From NCBI RefSeq assembly GCF_001295975.1, contig NZ_LJHU01000098.1:1-64000 (forward strand): a stretch of 64,000 nucleotides of DNA. Direction: 5' to 3'. Of the stretch, positions 35,863-46,943 are shown one piece after another. The first letter of the stretch is position 1, and every line of letters starts with the position of its first letter. Source of the stretch: Brevundimonas sp. AAP58 (GTDB lineage Bacteria > Pseudomonadota > Alphaproteobacteria > Caulobacterales > Caulobacteraceae). The position numbers and the translations under genes were made by a program. A model generated the notes under the pieces. The model searched no databases. It was not told where the DNA came from and saw only the letters and a list, made by a program, of their open reading frames with translations.

Positions 35863-37440
35863 ATGCTGGCGAGCATCGCGACGGTGGCGTTCGAGGGGGT
35901 CGAGGCGCGGCGCGTCGACGTCCAGGTCCAGCTGGTCGGCAATGACGGCCCGATCGTGTTCGCCGTCGTCGGCCTGCCCGACAAGGCGGTGGCCGAAAGC
36001 CGGGAGCGGGTACGGGGCGCGTTCGCCGGCATCGGCCTGGCCCTGCCGCCCCGGCGGATCATCGTCAACCTCGCCCCCGCCGACCTGCCCAAGGAGGGCA
36101 GCCACTTCGACCTGCCGATCGCGCTCGCCCTGCTGGCGTCCCTGGGCGTTGTGCCCCCTGATGCCCTGAACGGTTGGATGGCCGTCGGAGAGCTGGGGCT
36201 GGACGGGCGCATCCTGCCGGTCGGCGGGACGCTGCCTGCGGCAGTCGCGGCCTCGGCTATGGGCCTGGGCCTGATCTGCCCGGAGGCCAACGGTCCGGAA
36301 GCGGCCTGGGCGGGGGAGGTGTCGATCCTCGCGCCCCGGTCCCTGATCGGACTGATCAATCATTTCAAGGGAACGCAGGTGTTGCGGGCGCCCGCCGCCG
36401 GGCCGGTCACGTCGGGGACCGCGGTGCCGGACCTGCGCGAGGTCAAGGGCCAGGAGAGCGCCAAGCGGGCGCTCGAGGTGGCCGCCGCCGGGGGCCACAA
36501 CCTGCTGTTCGTCGGCCCGCCGGGATCGGGCAAGTCGATGATGGCCCAGCGGCTGCCAGGGCTCCTGCCGCCCCTGACGCCGCAGGAGTTGCTGGAGACC
36601 TCCATGGTCTGGTCGGTCGCGGGCCTGATCGAGCGGGGGGCCCTGACGCGGGAACGACCGTTCCGCAGCCCCCACCACTCGGCGTCGATGGCGGCCCTGA
36701 CGGGCGGTGGCCTGCGGGCCAAGCCGGGCGAGGCGTCGCTGGCCCATAATGGCGTGCTGTTCCTTGACGAACTGCCAGAATACTCGGCCCAGGCGCTGGA
36801 CAGCCTGCGCCAGCCGCTGGAGACCGGCGAGATCGTCGTCGCGCGCGCCAACGCCCATGTCCGTTATCCCGCGCGGTTCCAGTTGGTTGCGGCGATGAAC
36901 CCGTGCCGCTGCGGACTCGGCGGGGCGGGCAAGGGGGCCTGCGGCAAGGCTCCGCGCTGCCAGAGGGACTATCAGAACCGCATCTCCGGCCCGATGTTCG
37001 ACCGCATCGACCTGACGGTCGAGACGCCGCCCGTCACCGCGGCCGACATGGCCCTGCCCTCGCCCGCAGAAGGGACCGCTGAGGCCGCCGCGAGGGTGGC
37101 TGGCGCCCGCGTCATGCAGGAGGAGCGAGTGAGAGAGGCGGGATTCGATCCGCTCCAGGCTCTGAACGCCCGGGCCACCGGCGAGACGCTGGACCGGTTC
37201 GCTCGTCCGGACGAGGCGGGTCGGGCGCTGCTCATGCGCGCCGGCGAAGCCGGGGGACTGACGGCGCGCGGCTGGACCCGGACGCTTCGTTTGGCGCGCA
37301 CGATCGCCGACCTGGAAGGCTCCACCGGGGTGCTGCGCCGCCATATCGCCGAAGCCCTGATCTATCGCCGCTCCACCGTTGGCGCCCAGGCCGAGTTTGA
37401 ACGGCAAGATGGTGGCCGGGCCGGGGTTCCAGCCTGGTGA
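35863..37440 (+). CDS. comM: ComM/YifB AAA+ ATPase (Mg-chelatase-like)
   Basis: Hexameric branch-migration helicase that helps integrate incoming DNA in natural transformation. 525 residues: N-terminal S5-like domain (about 1-170), AAA+ core with Walker A GPPGSGKSMMAQRLPGL and Walker B LFLDELPEY, the cysteine-rich CRCGLGGAGKGACGKAPRC segment, and the Mg-chelatase C-terminal domain (ARTIADLEGSTGVLRRHIAEALIYR). A LexA box lies directly upstream. Confidence 0.95.
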   Translation: MLASIATVAFEGVEARRVDVQVQLVGNDGPIVFAVVGLPDKAVAESRERVRGAFAGIGLALPPRRIIVNLAPADLPKEGSHFDLPIALALLASLGVVPPDALNGWMAVGELGLDGRILPVGGTLPAAVAASAMGLGLICPEANGPEAAWAGEVSILAPRSLIGLINHFKGTQVLRAPAAGPVTSGTAVPDLREVKGQESAKRALEVAAAGGHNLLFVGPPGSGKSMMAQRLPGLLPPLTPQELLETSMVWSVAGLIERGALTRERPFRSPHHSASMAALTGGGLRAKPGEASLAHNGVLFLDELPEYSAQALDSLRQPLETGEIVVARANAHVRYPARFQLVAAMNPCRCGLGGAGKGACGKAPRCQRDYQNRISGPMFDRIDLTVETPPVTAADMALPSPAEGTAEAAARVAGARVMQEERVREAGFDPLQALNARATGETLDRFARPDEAGRALLMRAGEAGGLTARGWTRTLRLARTIADLEGSTGVLRRHIAEALIYRRSTVGAQAEFERQDGGRAGVPAW

Positions 37441-37542
37441 CCGAACGATACCATCGGGCGGCAAGACTCTGGAAACCTTGAGGGTTGAACCGCTCTTAAG
37501 CCGGAGCGCGTTAAGCGTGTTCTCCAAATCGGGGGACTGCGC

Positions 37543-39099
37543 ATGGCCAAGACGCGGGCGACGAGCGGAACGGCGGGGAGCGAGGCGATCGCGACCTCTG
37601 GCGGGGCCGATCCCTTCCTGCGGCTGATGAGTCATGAAATGCGGACGCCGCTGAACGGCGTGATCGGCATGCTGGGTCTGCTGACCCGCACACGGCTGGA
37701 TGGCGCCCAGCGGGCCTATGCCGAGGCTGCCAAGGACTCGGCGGAGCATCTTCTGGGCCTCGTCAACGACCTGCTCGACTATGCTCGGCTGGAAGCCGGC
37801 AAGCTGGAGTTCGATCTGGCGCCGGTCGATCCCGAGACCCTGGTCCGCGGGGTAGCCGAACTGCTGAGTCCGAAGGCGCATGACAAGGGCCTGGAGATCG
37901 TCTGGTCGGTCGCCGCCGACGTGCCCGACATCCTGGCCGATGAGGGTCGTCTGAGGCAGGTGCTGTTCAACCTGGCGGGCAACGCCGTGAAGTTCACCGA
38001 GACGGGCGGGGTCAGGATTGCCGTGGAGCGGGCGGGCGGCACGGACGTCAGACCCATGCTGGCCTTCATCGTCGACGACACCGGCCCTGGCATCCCGGCG
38101 GCGGCGCGTCAGCGCATCTTCGAGGAGTTCGGACACGTCGATGTGTCCGACGCGACGCGTTACGACGGTGCGGGTCTTGGGCTGGCGGTGGTTCGCCGCC
38201 TGGCCGAGGCGATGAAGGGCAAGGTCACGGTGATCGACCGGCCGGACGCTGACGGGCATGGCGGCTCGCGGTTCCGCTTTCAGGCGGCGTTCAAGGCGGT
38301 GGCCGAGACGAAGCCGCGCCGCCGCGGGCTGGAGGGAATGACGGTGGCGGTCCGGTCGCCCGATCGTTTCGTGGCCGAGGCGGCCCGCGTCCAGCTGATG
38401 GCCAGCGGCGCTGAGGCGAGCGAGGGTCCGGCACCGGTCTGCCTGATCGATCACGCGGAGGCGAGAGTGGCCGGACGGCCGACGGCGGAAGCGCCGACGA
38501 CGGGGCGCGGCATTATCCTGCTCAAGCCTTGCGAGCGGGAGCTGATCGCGCGGTATCGGTCGGCTGGGTTCCATGGCTATCTGATCAAGCCGTTGCGGCG
38601 CGCTTCGCTGGTCGAGCGCGTGCTGGCGGCGGCGACGGCGGGCGATTCGGTCCCGAGCGGCGCGCGTGTCCTGCCGCCCGAGGACGACCGCGTTCTGCCG
38701 GTCCGCTTCGCGGGCACGCGGGTGCTTCTGGCCGAGGACAATCCGGTCGGCGCGCTGCTCGCCAAGACGCTGCTGCGCCGCGAGGGTTGCGTGGTGGAGA
38801 CCGCCGGCACCGGCCGCGAGGCGGTCGAGGCGCTGAAGCGGGCGCGGTATGATCTGGTGTTCATGGACATGCGCATGCCCGGCATGGACGGGCCGGAGGC
38901 GACGCGCGCCATTCGGGCGTCGGGCGACCGCACGCCGATCGTCGCCCTGACCGCCAACGCCTTCGAGGAGGACCGGCGGGCCTGCCTGGAGGCCGGCATG
39001 AACGATCATCTGGTCAAGCCGCTGGAACTCGAGGCGCTCCGGTCCGCGCTCGCCCGCTGGACGACCGGAGACTTCCGCGCCAAGGTCGCCGCCGCATAG
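37543..39099 (+). CDS. hybrid histidine kinase with pseudoreceiver and receiver, ShkA-like
   Basis: 518 residues with no membrane or sensor domain. DHp helix with His31 in RLMSHEMRTPLNGV; ATPase domain NLAGNAVKF, VDDTGPGIP, GAGLGLAVV; a degenerate receiver (about 265-355, acidic pocket lost, GYLIKPLRR retained); a linker with DDR (residues 381-383); then a full receiver with Asp442 (LVFMDMRMPGMDG). This is the plan of Caulobacter ShkA, the c-di-GMP-activated kinase of the stalk pathway, in which a linker DDR motif locks the kinase. Orthology is inferred from architecture and from comM and ampG as neighbours. Confidence 0.85.
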   Translation: MAKTRATSGTAGSEAIATSGGADPFLRLMSHEMRTPLNGVIGMLGLLTRTRLDGAQRAYAEAAKDSAEHLLGLVNDLLDYARLEAGKLEFDLAPVDPETLVRGVAELLSPKAHDKGLEIVWSVAADVPDILADEGRLRQVLFNLAGNAVKFTETGGVRIAVERAGGTDVRPMLAFIVDDTGPGIPAAARQRIFEEFGHVDVSDATRYDGAGLGLAVVRRLAEAMKGKVTVIDRPDADGHGGSRFRFQAAFKAVAETKPRRRGLEGMTVAVRSPDRFVAEAARVQLMASGAEASEGPAPVCLIDHAEARVAGRPTAEAPTTGRGIILLKPCERELIARYRSAGFHGYLIKPLRRASLVERVLAAATAGDSVPSGARVLPPEDDRVLPVRFAGTRVLLAEDNPVGALLAKTLLRREGCVVETAGTGREAVEALKRARYDLVFMDMRMPGMDGPEATRAIRASGDRTPIVALTANAFEEDRRACLEAGMNDHLVKPLELEALRSALARWTTGDFRAKVAAA

Positions 39100-39131
39100 G
39101 ACGCCAGGGGGCGTCGAAAGGGACGCCCGAC

Positions 39132-40847
39132 ATGAGCGAGACGGCCAAGCGGTTGACGACGTGGGACTTCGTGAAGTCCCTCAGGGATCGCCGCGTGTTC
39201 GTGATGCTTCTGTTGGGTGCGGCCGCGGGTCTGCCCTTCTTCCTGATTTTCGACACCCTGTCGGCATGGCTCCGGCAGTCCGAATTGTCTCTGCAGACCA
39301 TCGGCGTGTTCGCGCTTGCGACCCTGTCCTATTCGCTGAAGTTCGTCTGGGCCCCGGTCGTGGACCGAGTGAAGTTGCCGTTCCTGGAACCCCTGCTGGG
39401 CCAGCGCCGCTCGTGGATGGCGCTCATGCAGGTCCTGATCGTGCTGGGACTGTGGGCCATCGCGGGATCGAGCCCGGCCCTGAACCTCGGACAGGTCGCG
39501 CTGCTGGCCGTCATGGTCGGCTTCTGTGGAGCGACCCAGGACATCGCCATCGACGCCTGGCGGATCGAGGTGGTCGACGAGACTTTCTATGGAACGATGG
39601 CCGCTGCCTATCAGTGGGGATACCGGGTGGCGATGATCGTCGCCGGGGCGCTTCCTCTGGTGCTCGCGGACTCCTTTGGCTGGAATTTTTCGTATGCGGT
39701 GATGTCGGCGTGCATGCTGATCGCGGTCGGCGCGACGGTGCTCGCGCCCCGTGAGAAGGCCCAGCGTCCCTTGGTTCGGCTCACCGACGACATAGCGGCC
39801 AAGCCCGCGCTGGAGATCGCCGAGTGGGCCGGGCGGCTGGCGTTCATCCTGCTCGGGGCGCTGCTGGCCGGTTCAGGACTTGCGGCCAACGCGACCTTCA
39901 TCAACGCGGGCCTCGGGTTGCTGGGCCAGTCACCCGAGTCCGCCGAGGTCTTCAAGGCGATTTGGGAGGCGCGCGAGACCGGTATCTTCGTGCAGTTTCC
40001 GGCGGTGGTCGTGGGGCTTGGGCTGATCGCGCTGGCATGTGTGCCGCTGCCGGGGCGACCGACGCGACCGAGCGTCTATCTGCGTCGGGCCTATGGGGAG
40101 CCGCTGGCTGAGTTCTTCGGCCGCTTCGGCCTGAAATTCGGTCTGCTGATCATGGCCCTGATCTGCATGTATCGCCTGTCCGACTTCGTGCTGAACCTGA
40201 TGAACCCGTTCTACATCGACCTCGGATTCAGTCTGACCCAGATCGCCGAGGTGCGGAAAGTCTATGGCGTGGTGGCCTCGCTGGCGGGCATCGCGGCGGG
40301 GGCGTGGCTGGTCAGCCGGCTGGGTATCGTCCGGACGATGGTCATCGGAGTGTTCGCGAGCCCCCTTTCGAACCTGATCTTCATCTGGCTGGCGACCCAG
40401 GGGGCCAGCATGCCGGCGCTGTATGGTGCGATCACCATCGACAACTTCGCCACCGGCGTCGCGGGCACGGCCCTGATCGTCTACATGTCCAGCCTGACGT
40501 CGGCGGGGTTCACGGCGACCCAGTACGCCCTCTTCAGTTCGCTATACGCCATCTTCGGCAAGATCCTGGCCTCCCAGTCCGGGCGGATCGTCGAGGGCTC
40601 GGCGCGGATGGCCGAGGCAGGGGGGTTCACGGCGATCTTCCGCCCCCTGTTCGCCGATCTGCCAGAAGGCGCGCTGGTGAAGGGGGCCGAGATCGCCGAG
40701 GTCACGCCGGTCTCGCTCGGAGCGGGCTACGCCGCCTTCTTCGCCTATTCGGTCGTGATCGGCGCGGTCGCGGTGGTCCTCGCCTTCATCGTCGCCCGTC
40801 GCCAGAAGGAGATCGAAGCCAAGGGAGCCGAAGCGCCCGCCGCCTGA
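39132..40847 (+). CDS. ampG: AmpG-family muropeptide transporter (MFS)
   Basis: Imports anhydro-muropeptides for cell-wall recycling. 571 residues with about 14 membrane segments. VKSLRDRRVFVMLLLGAAAGLPFFLIFDTLSAWL, SLKFVWAPVVDRVKLPFL and GATQDIAIDAWRIE are AmpG signatures. The family in this order is linked to beta-lactam tolerance, but no beta-lactamase gene is in the window. It follows the ShkA-like kinase on the same strand. Confidence 0.92.
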   Translation: MSETAKRLTTWDFVKSLRDRRVFVMLLLGAAAGLPFFLIFDTLSAWLRQSELSLQTIGVFALATLSYSLKFVWAPVVDRVKLPFLEPLLGQRRSWMALMQVLIVLGLWAIAGSSPALNLGQVALLAVMVGFCGATQDIAIDAWRIEVVDETFYGTMAAAYQWGYRVAMIVAGALPLVLADSFGWNFSYAVMSACMLIAVGATVLAPREKAQRPLVRLTDDIAAKPALEIAEWAGRLAFILLGALLAGSGLAANATFINAGLGLLGQSPESAEVFKAIWEARETGIFVQFPAVVVGLGLIALACVPLPGRPTRPSVYLRRAYGEPLAEFFGRFGLKFGLLIMALICMYRLSDFVLNLMNPFYIDLGFSLTQIAEVRKVYGVVASLAGIAAGAWLVSRLGIVRTMVIGVFASPLSNLIFIWLATQGASMPALYGAITIDNFATGVAGTALIVYMSSLTSAGFTATQYALFSSLYAIFGKILASQSGRIVEGSARMAEAGGFTAIFRPLFADLPEGALVKGAEIAEVTPVSLGAGYAAFFAYSVVIGAVAVVLAFIVARRQKEIEAKGAEAPAA

Positions 40848-40854
40848 CCGCCCG

Positions 40855-43224
<2,370 letters not shown>

Positions 43225-43297
43225 GGAGACGTCTCGGCTGGAGGCTCGTCCGTCGTAGCCGGGCAGGCCGAGAGGGACAACCGGAGACGGATGGGCA

Positions 43298-43741
43298 TTA
43301 GCCCTTCAGCGTCCTCATCGCCGCAAGACGGGCGAAGGCGAGCATGAGGGCCTTGCGGCGGGCCGGCGCGAGCGGCATCGATGGCGCGTCGCGGACCACG
43401 GCTCCGCCGAAGCCGTCGGCGACAATCAGGCCGGGGTGCGCGGGCAGCAGGGCCTGCGGGAACTCGGGCGCGACGGCAAAGAAGAAGGCGTCGCAAAAAG
43501 GCTCGTAGTCCGGCCATTTGCGGTCGACGCGGTAGTCCTCTTCGCCCGACTTGACCTCGACGATGACAATGTCGCCTCTCTTGCCCAAGGCCATGACGTC
43601 GGCGCGGCGTCCATTGGGCAGACCAACTTCGAGCAGGGGCGCATAGCCCATGTCGGTGAGCAGCCGCGCCGCCCCGCGCGTGACCGAAAGCGTGGTTTCG
43701 GGGCGGCTGAAGACCAGCTCCAGATGAACGGTGGCGGACAT
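43298..43741 (-). CDS. mmcB: MmcB-family DNA repair protein
   Basis: 147 residues with a restriction-endonuclease-like core: ADVMALGKRGDIVIVEVKSGEEDYRVDRKWPDY (D, E-x-K). MmcB was named for mitomycin-C resistance in Caulobacter. ATG 43741 is supported by a LexA box ending 12 bases upstream; there is no Shine-Dalgarno, so the message may be leaderless. Confidence 0.9.
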   Translation of the reverse strand: MSATVHLELVFSRPETTLSVTRGAARLLTDMGYAPLLEVGLPNGRRADVMALGKRGDIVIVEVKSGEEDYRVDRKWPDYEPFCDAFFFAVAPEFPQALLPAHPGLIVADGFGGAVVRDAPSMPLAPARRKALMLAFARLAAMRTLKG

Positions 43742-43752
43742 GGCGCCACTAT

Positions 43753-43767
43753 GTTCCGGTTGTGTTC
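43753..43767 (-). promoter_or_regulatory. LexA (SOS) box upstream of mmcB
   Basis: GTTC (43753-43756), seven bases, GTTC (43764-43767) on the plus strand, an exact GTTC-N7-GTTC, 12-26 bases upstream of the mmcB ATG (minus strand). The remainder of the 43742-43909 gap shows nothing clear. Confidence 0.75.
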
Positions 43768-43909
43768 CCTGGCGCAAGCTGCGCGAGCAGGGTCGCAGCT
43801 CAAGCGGCGCGGTCGGTGGCATGTCGTCGACGCATCGCGAACCTTGGCCGCAACCGGGCATCCGGGGGTCTCAGCAGAGGGACGCGTCTTGAGGCCGATG
43901 ACCCCAGGT

Positions 43910-44434
43910 TCACTGGCCCGTGTGCGTCACGCGGCTGGTGTCGAAGCCCAGGGCTCTCGCACGCGCTACGGTGGCGACCCTGACCGAAGCGGCGGGGCTC
44001 TGGCTGCGGTGCCAGATCCACCAGCTGGACTTGTCCGGCAGGCCCATGATGGCCCAGCTGTAGTCGGGCGCGTGGTCCCAGACCCAGTATTGCTGGGACG
44101 CCAGGCCGCCGAAGCTGAGCAGGCCGGTCAGGCTGAACCGGAACTTGGCGTTGGTGGCTGGGTCGGTGACGCGGGCGTTGGCGCGCAGGGTCTCCACGTC
44201 GCCATCGGATCTGCGGACGCAGGTGACGAGAACGCTGTAGTGGCCCTGAGCCGAGGGGTTGAAGTCGATCTGGGCGCGGCTGCAGTCGCGCTGCATGCCG
44301 TTTGGGTTGCGGGCGATCTCGAACCAGCGGCCGTCGAAACGGTCGAGGTCCACGGCTGTCGCTTGGGCGAGGGCCGGGCTGGACGAGGCGGTCAGGACAG
44401 CGGCTGTGATGGCGGCGAACCAGGATCGGATCAT
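43910..44434 (-). CDS. lipocalin family protein (Blc-like)
   Basis: 174 residues. Signal peptide (IRSWFAAITAAVLTASSSPALA) without lipobox, so periplasmic or secreted, unlike the lipoprotein Blc. LDRFDGRWFEIARNPNGMQRDC is the lipocalin G-x-W first strand; YWVWDHAPDYSWAIMGLPDKSSWWIWHRS is the second conserved part. Probably binds a small hydrophobic or lipid ligand. Confidence 0.88.
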   Translation of the reverse strand: MIRSWFAAITAAVLTASSSPALAQATAVDLDRFDGRWFEIARNPNGMQRDCSRAQIDFNPSAQGHYSVLVTCVRRSDGDVETLRANARVTDPATNAKFRFSLTGLLSFGGLASQQYWVWDHAPDYSWAIMGLPDKSSWWIWHRSQSPAASVRVATVARARALGFDTSRVTHTGQ

Positions 44435-44487
44435 GCGGTCTCTCCCTTGGCCAAAAGCTACGGATCGAACGCGGGCAAGGTTGCGTC

Positions 44488-45030
44488 TCAGCCTTTTCGC
44501 GCCCGCCACGTTTCGCGCGACTGGCCCCAGCGGTCGACGGGAAAGGCCTCGAATGGCGGCGGAAGGACAGCGGGGCCGAGATTGGTCGAGCCGAGCGCCC
44601 TCGCCAGGTTCTGCGAGCCTGTGTTGTCGGGATCGATGCAGTGGATGACCTCGGTCCAGCCGAGCACGTCGAAGGCGTAGTCGATGGCCGCGGTCGCGGC
44701 CTCGATCCCGTACCCCTGGCCCTGGGCATCAGGATGAAGCCCCCAGCCGACCTCGGTTCCGGGCCAGGCGAGCGGCGTCCACGGGCCGATGCGACCCAGC
44801 CAGAGACCGGTCTGGCGATCGATGACGGAGAACATGGCGACGCCCGACAGCGCCCAGGCCCCGGCCATGGTCATGAAGCCACGCCAGGCGACCTCCGCCG
44901 GCTGCGGCCCGCCGACGAAGCGCGAGGTGGGGTGAGCCATGAATTCGGCCCAGCGCGCAAAGTCCTCGCTCGCCGTGGGGCGCAGGATGAGGCGTTCAGT
45001 GTGGAGCGTGGGTCCGGGGGCGACGGTCAC
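44488..45030 (-). CDS. GNAT-family acetyltransferase (RimJ/RimL type)
   Basis: 180 residues from GTG 45030. LHTERLILRPTASEDFARWAEFM opens the RimJ/RimL-like GNAT fold; VGWGLHPDAQGQGYGIEAATAAIDYAFDVLGWTEVIHCIDPDNTGSQNLARALG carries the acetyl-CoA loop Q-G-x-G-Y-G. The GTG overlaps the thpR stop by four bases. Substrate unknown. Confidence 0.88.
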   Translation of the reverse strand: MTVAPGPTLHTERLILRPTASEDFARWAEFMAHPTSRFVGGPQPAEVAWRGFMTMAGAWALSGVAMFSVIDRQTGLWLGRIGPWTPLAWPGTEVGWGLHPDAQGQGYGIEAATAAIDYAFDVLGWTEVIHCIDPDNTGSQNLARALGSTNLGPAVLPPPFEAFPVDRWGQSRETWRARKG

Positions 45031-45563
45031 AGGGGGTACTCGCGTTCGAGGTCGTAGTGGCTGCCGTCGTCGGTCAGGACACTGGAATAGAGGCCGAAGC
45101 GGTCGACGCGGATCGGCGGGCTGTGCAGCAGATTGTGGTTGGTGATCCAGGCGCCGACGCGGGCGGGGTCCGTCTGGGTCTTCAGATAGGCCAGGGTGAC
45201 GTGAGGCCGGTAGACGCGGGGCTCCATGCGGATGCCCGCGCGCTCGGCGGCGGAACGGCATCGGCCGGCCAGCACCGTCAGCCGCTCGTTCGGTTCGACG
45301 CCGGCCCAGATCGCATGGCTGCGATGGGCGTCGCCGAAGGCCCCGACCCCTTTCAGTTCGATGTCGAAGGCGCCGCCGGGGATGCGGGACAGCTCGGCGG
45401 CGAGATCGTCGGCGGTGCGCTCATTGACCTCACCGTAGAAGGCCAGGGTGACGTGCAGCTGCTCGGCGGTGCGCCAGCGCGCGCCCGGCAGGCCGGTCTG
45501 GCGGCGCGCCAGGGTCTCGGCGACGTCGAAGGGGATGGCGAGCGCGGTGAATAGCCAGAGCAT
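45027..45563 (-). CDS. thpR: RNA 2',3'-cyclic phosphodiesterase (2H family)
   Basis: 178 residues. The two catalytic HxT motifs are LHVTLAFYG and PHVTLAYLK, correctly spaced for the 2H phosphoesterase fold. WLFTALAIPFDVAETLA is the typical first strand. It opens 2',3'-cyclic phosphate RNA ends in vitro; the cellular role is uncertain. Coupled to the GNAT gene. Confidence 0.93.
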   Translation of the reverse strand: MLWLFTALAIPFDVAETLARRQTGLPGARWRTAEQLHVTLAFYGEVNERTADDLAAELSRIPGGAFDIELKGVGAFGDAHRSHAIWAGVEPNERLTVLAGRCRSAAERAGIRMEPRVYRPHVTLAYLKTQTDPARVGAWITNHNLLHSPPIRVDRFGLYSSVLTDDGSHYDLEREYPL

Positions 45564-45709
45564 GGAACGGTCCTAGCCCTCACGGGATTGCGAAGGAAGG
45601 CGGGCGGCCCTGCGGCGTCCGTTCCCTTGCGTAAAAGCGCCGCACGACCGATATTCCCGCAGTCGGACCGGGGGCTTTCGCCCTGGCCCTTATGGAGAAA
45701 ACACTCGCG

Positions 45710-46456
45710 ATGAGCGATTTCAGAAACGGTTACTCGACCCCGGCGCCCGCCTCGGCCGACATGGCCGTGGATGCCGGACTGCGCAGCTTCATGCTGGGCG
45801 TCTACAACAAGCTGGCGCTGGGCCTGGCCGTGGCCGGCGTGCTGGCCTACGTCGTCGGCAATGTGCCGGCGGTGCAGCAGTTCTTCTTCGCCCAGACGGC
45901 GGACGGCCGCATCGGCCTGACGGTGCTGGGCATGGTGGTGCAGTTCCTGCCCATCGTCCTGCTGTTCGGATCGATGTTCTTCATGAAGAACCCCACGGCG
46001 CGCGGCGTGAACATGCTGTACTGGGCCGTGGTTGCCTCGATCGGCGCGGGCCTGGGTCTGCTGTTCCTGCGCTACACGGACGCCAGCCTGGCCTCGACCT
46101 TCTTCGTGACGGCGGCGGCGTTCGGCGGCCTGTCGCTGGTGGGCTACACCACCAAGAAGGACCTGTCGGGCATGGGCACCTTCCTGATCATGGGCGTGAT
46201 CGGCCTGATCATCGCCTCGGTGGTGAACATCTTCCTGCAGTCCGGGACCTTCTACCTGATCATCTCGGGCCTGGGCGTGCTGATCTTCGCGGGTCTGATC
46301 GCCTATGACACCCAGCGGCTGAAGATGACCTACTACGCTCTGGGCGGAGACCAGGCCGCGCTGGGCGTGGCGACGGGCTTCGGCGCGCTGAGCCTGTTCA
46401 TCAACTTCGTCAACCTGTTCCAGTTCCTGCTGGCCTTCATGGGCAACCGGGAATAG
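45710..46456 (+). CDS. Bax inhibitor-1/YccA family membrane protein
   Basis: 248 residues with seven hydrophobic segments from about residue 30 to the end. Typical stretches are MLGVYNKLALGLAVAGVLAYVVG, FGGLSLVGYTTKKDLSGMGTFLIMG and YDTQRLKMTYYALGG with the conserved C-terminal Asp pair region. ATG 45710, preceded by ggagaaa, is preferred to ATG 45692. Members act as Ca2+-leak or pH-sensitive channels in studied cases. A terminator follows. Confidence 0.93.
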   Translation: MSDFRNGYSTPAPASADMAVDAGLRSFMLGVYNKLALGLAVAGVLAYVVGNVPAVQQFFFAQTADGRIGLTVLGMVVQFLPIVLLFGSMFFMKNPTARGVNMLYWAVVASIGAGLGLLFLRYTDASLASTFFVTAAAFGGLSLVGYTTKKDLSGMGTFLIMGVIGLIIASVVNIFLQSGTFYLIISGLGVLIFAGLIAYDTQRLKMTYYALGGDQAALGVATGFGALSLFINFVNLFQFLLAFMGNRE

Positions 46457-46482
46457 GGCGCGGGCGAGCGCTTGATGTGATG

Positions 46483-46512
46483 AGGGCCCCGGGAGCGATC
46501 CTGGGGCCCTTT
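46483..46512 (+). terminator. intrinsic terminator after the Bax-inhibitor-1-like gene
   Basis: Stem AGGGCCCC / GGGGCCCT (8 pairs) with a 12-base loop and a short T-run. It lies 26 bases after the stop and two bases before the end of the convergent DUF2794 gene. Confidence 0.75.
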
Positions 46513-46514
46513 GT

Positions 46515-46850
46515 CTATTCGACCACCTGGAACTTCCGGCCGTCGAAGACCCGCAACACCTGGGCCAGCTCACGGCCGCGGCGCAGGATCTGGCCGCCCT
46601 CGCCGATGACGGCCCACTGGCCCTGGCGGGTCTGGAGCGAGGGGCGCTTCTCGATGCGATAGGCCGGGGCGTCGCCCGAGCGGCGGAAGACGGCGAACTC
46701 GGCGGCGTCCTTGCCCCCCAGCATGGCGTAGTCGCGCCACTCCCCTTGCGCCACCATCCGGCCGTAGACCCGCAGGATCTGGTCCAGCTCGCGCCGGTCG
46801 AAGAAGACCTGGGCGGGGGCGCCGGAGGGGGGCAGGGTCTCGAGGCTCAT
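46515..46850 (-). CDS. DUF2794 family protein
   Basis: 111 residues. VFFDRRELDQILRVYGRMVAQGEWRDYAML and FAVFRRSGDAPAYRIEKRPSLQTRQGQWAVIGEGGQILRRG are the recognisable parts; the latter ends in an Arg-rich region suited to nucleic-acid contact, but no function is known. It is, as far as I know, confined to Alphaproteobacteria. Divergent from the purH leader region. Confidence 0.85.
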   Translation of the reverse strand: MSLETLPPSGAPAQVFFDRRELDQILRVYGRMVAQGEWRDYAMLGGKDAAEFAVFRRSGDAPAYRIEKRPSLQTRQGQWAVIGEGGQILRRGRELAQVLRVFDGRKFQVVE

Positions 46851-46875
46851 CCTCTTCAATCTAGGCGCATCGGCG

Positions 46876-46919
46876 GTGAACGCCATCCCGCTGTGACGGG
46901 TCGGCAAACCGGCGTTCAC
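46876..46919. other. nested inverted repeat upstream of DUF2794
   Basis: Outer arms GTGAACGCC (46876-46884) and GGCGTTCAC (46911-46919) are perfect; an inner CCCG/CGGG stem (46887-46890, 46897-46900) lies between them. It is 26 bases upstream of the DUF2794 ATG. No T-run on either strand, so an operator or leader structure is more likely than a terminator. Confidence 0.5.
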
Positions 46920-46943
46920 GACGTCACGAAAAGGCCCCGTTTC

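Noticed and set aside
35212-39009. Very long open frame (1265 codons) on the minus strand
   Set aside because: It lies antisense to gshB, comM and the hybrid kinase, is low in complexity (Arg/Gln/His-rich) and shows no domain. High GC content removes stop codons and produces such frames; the plus-strand genes have clear motifs.
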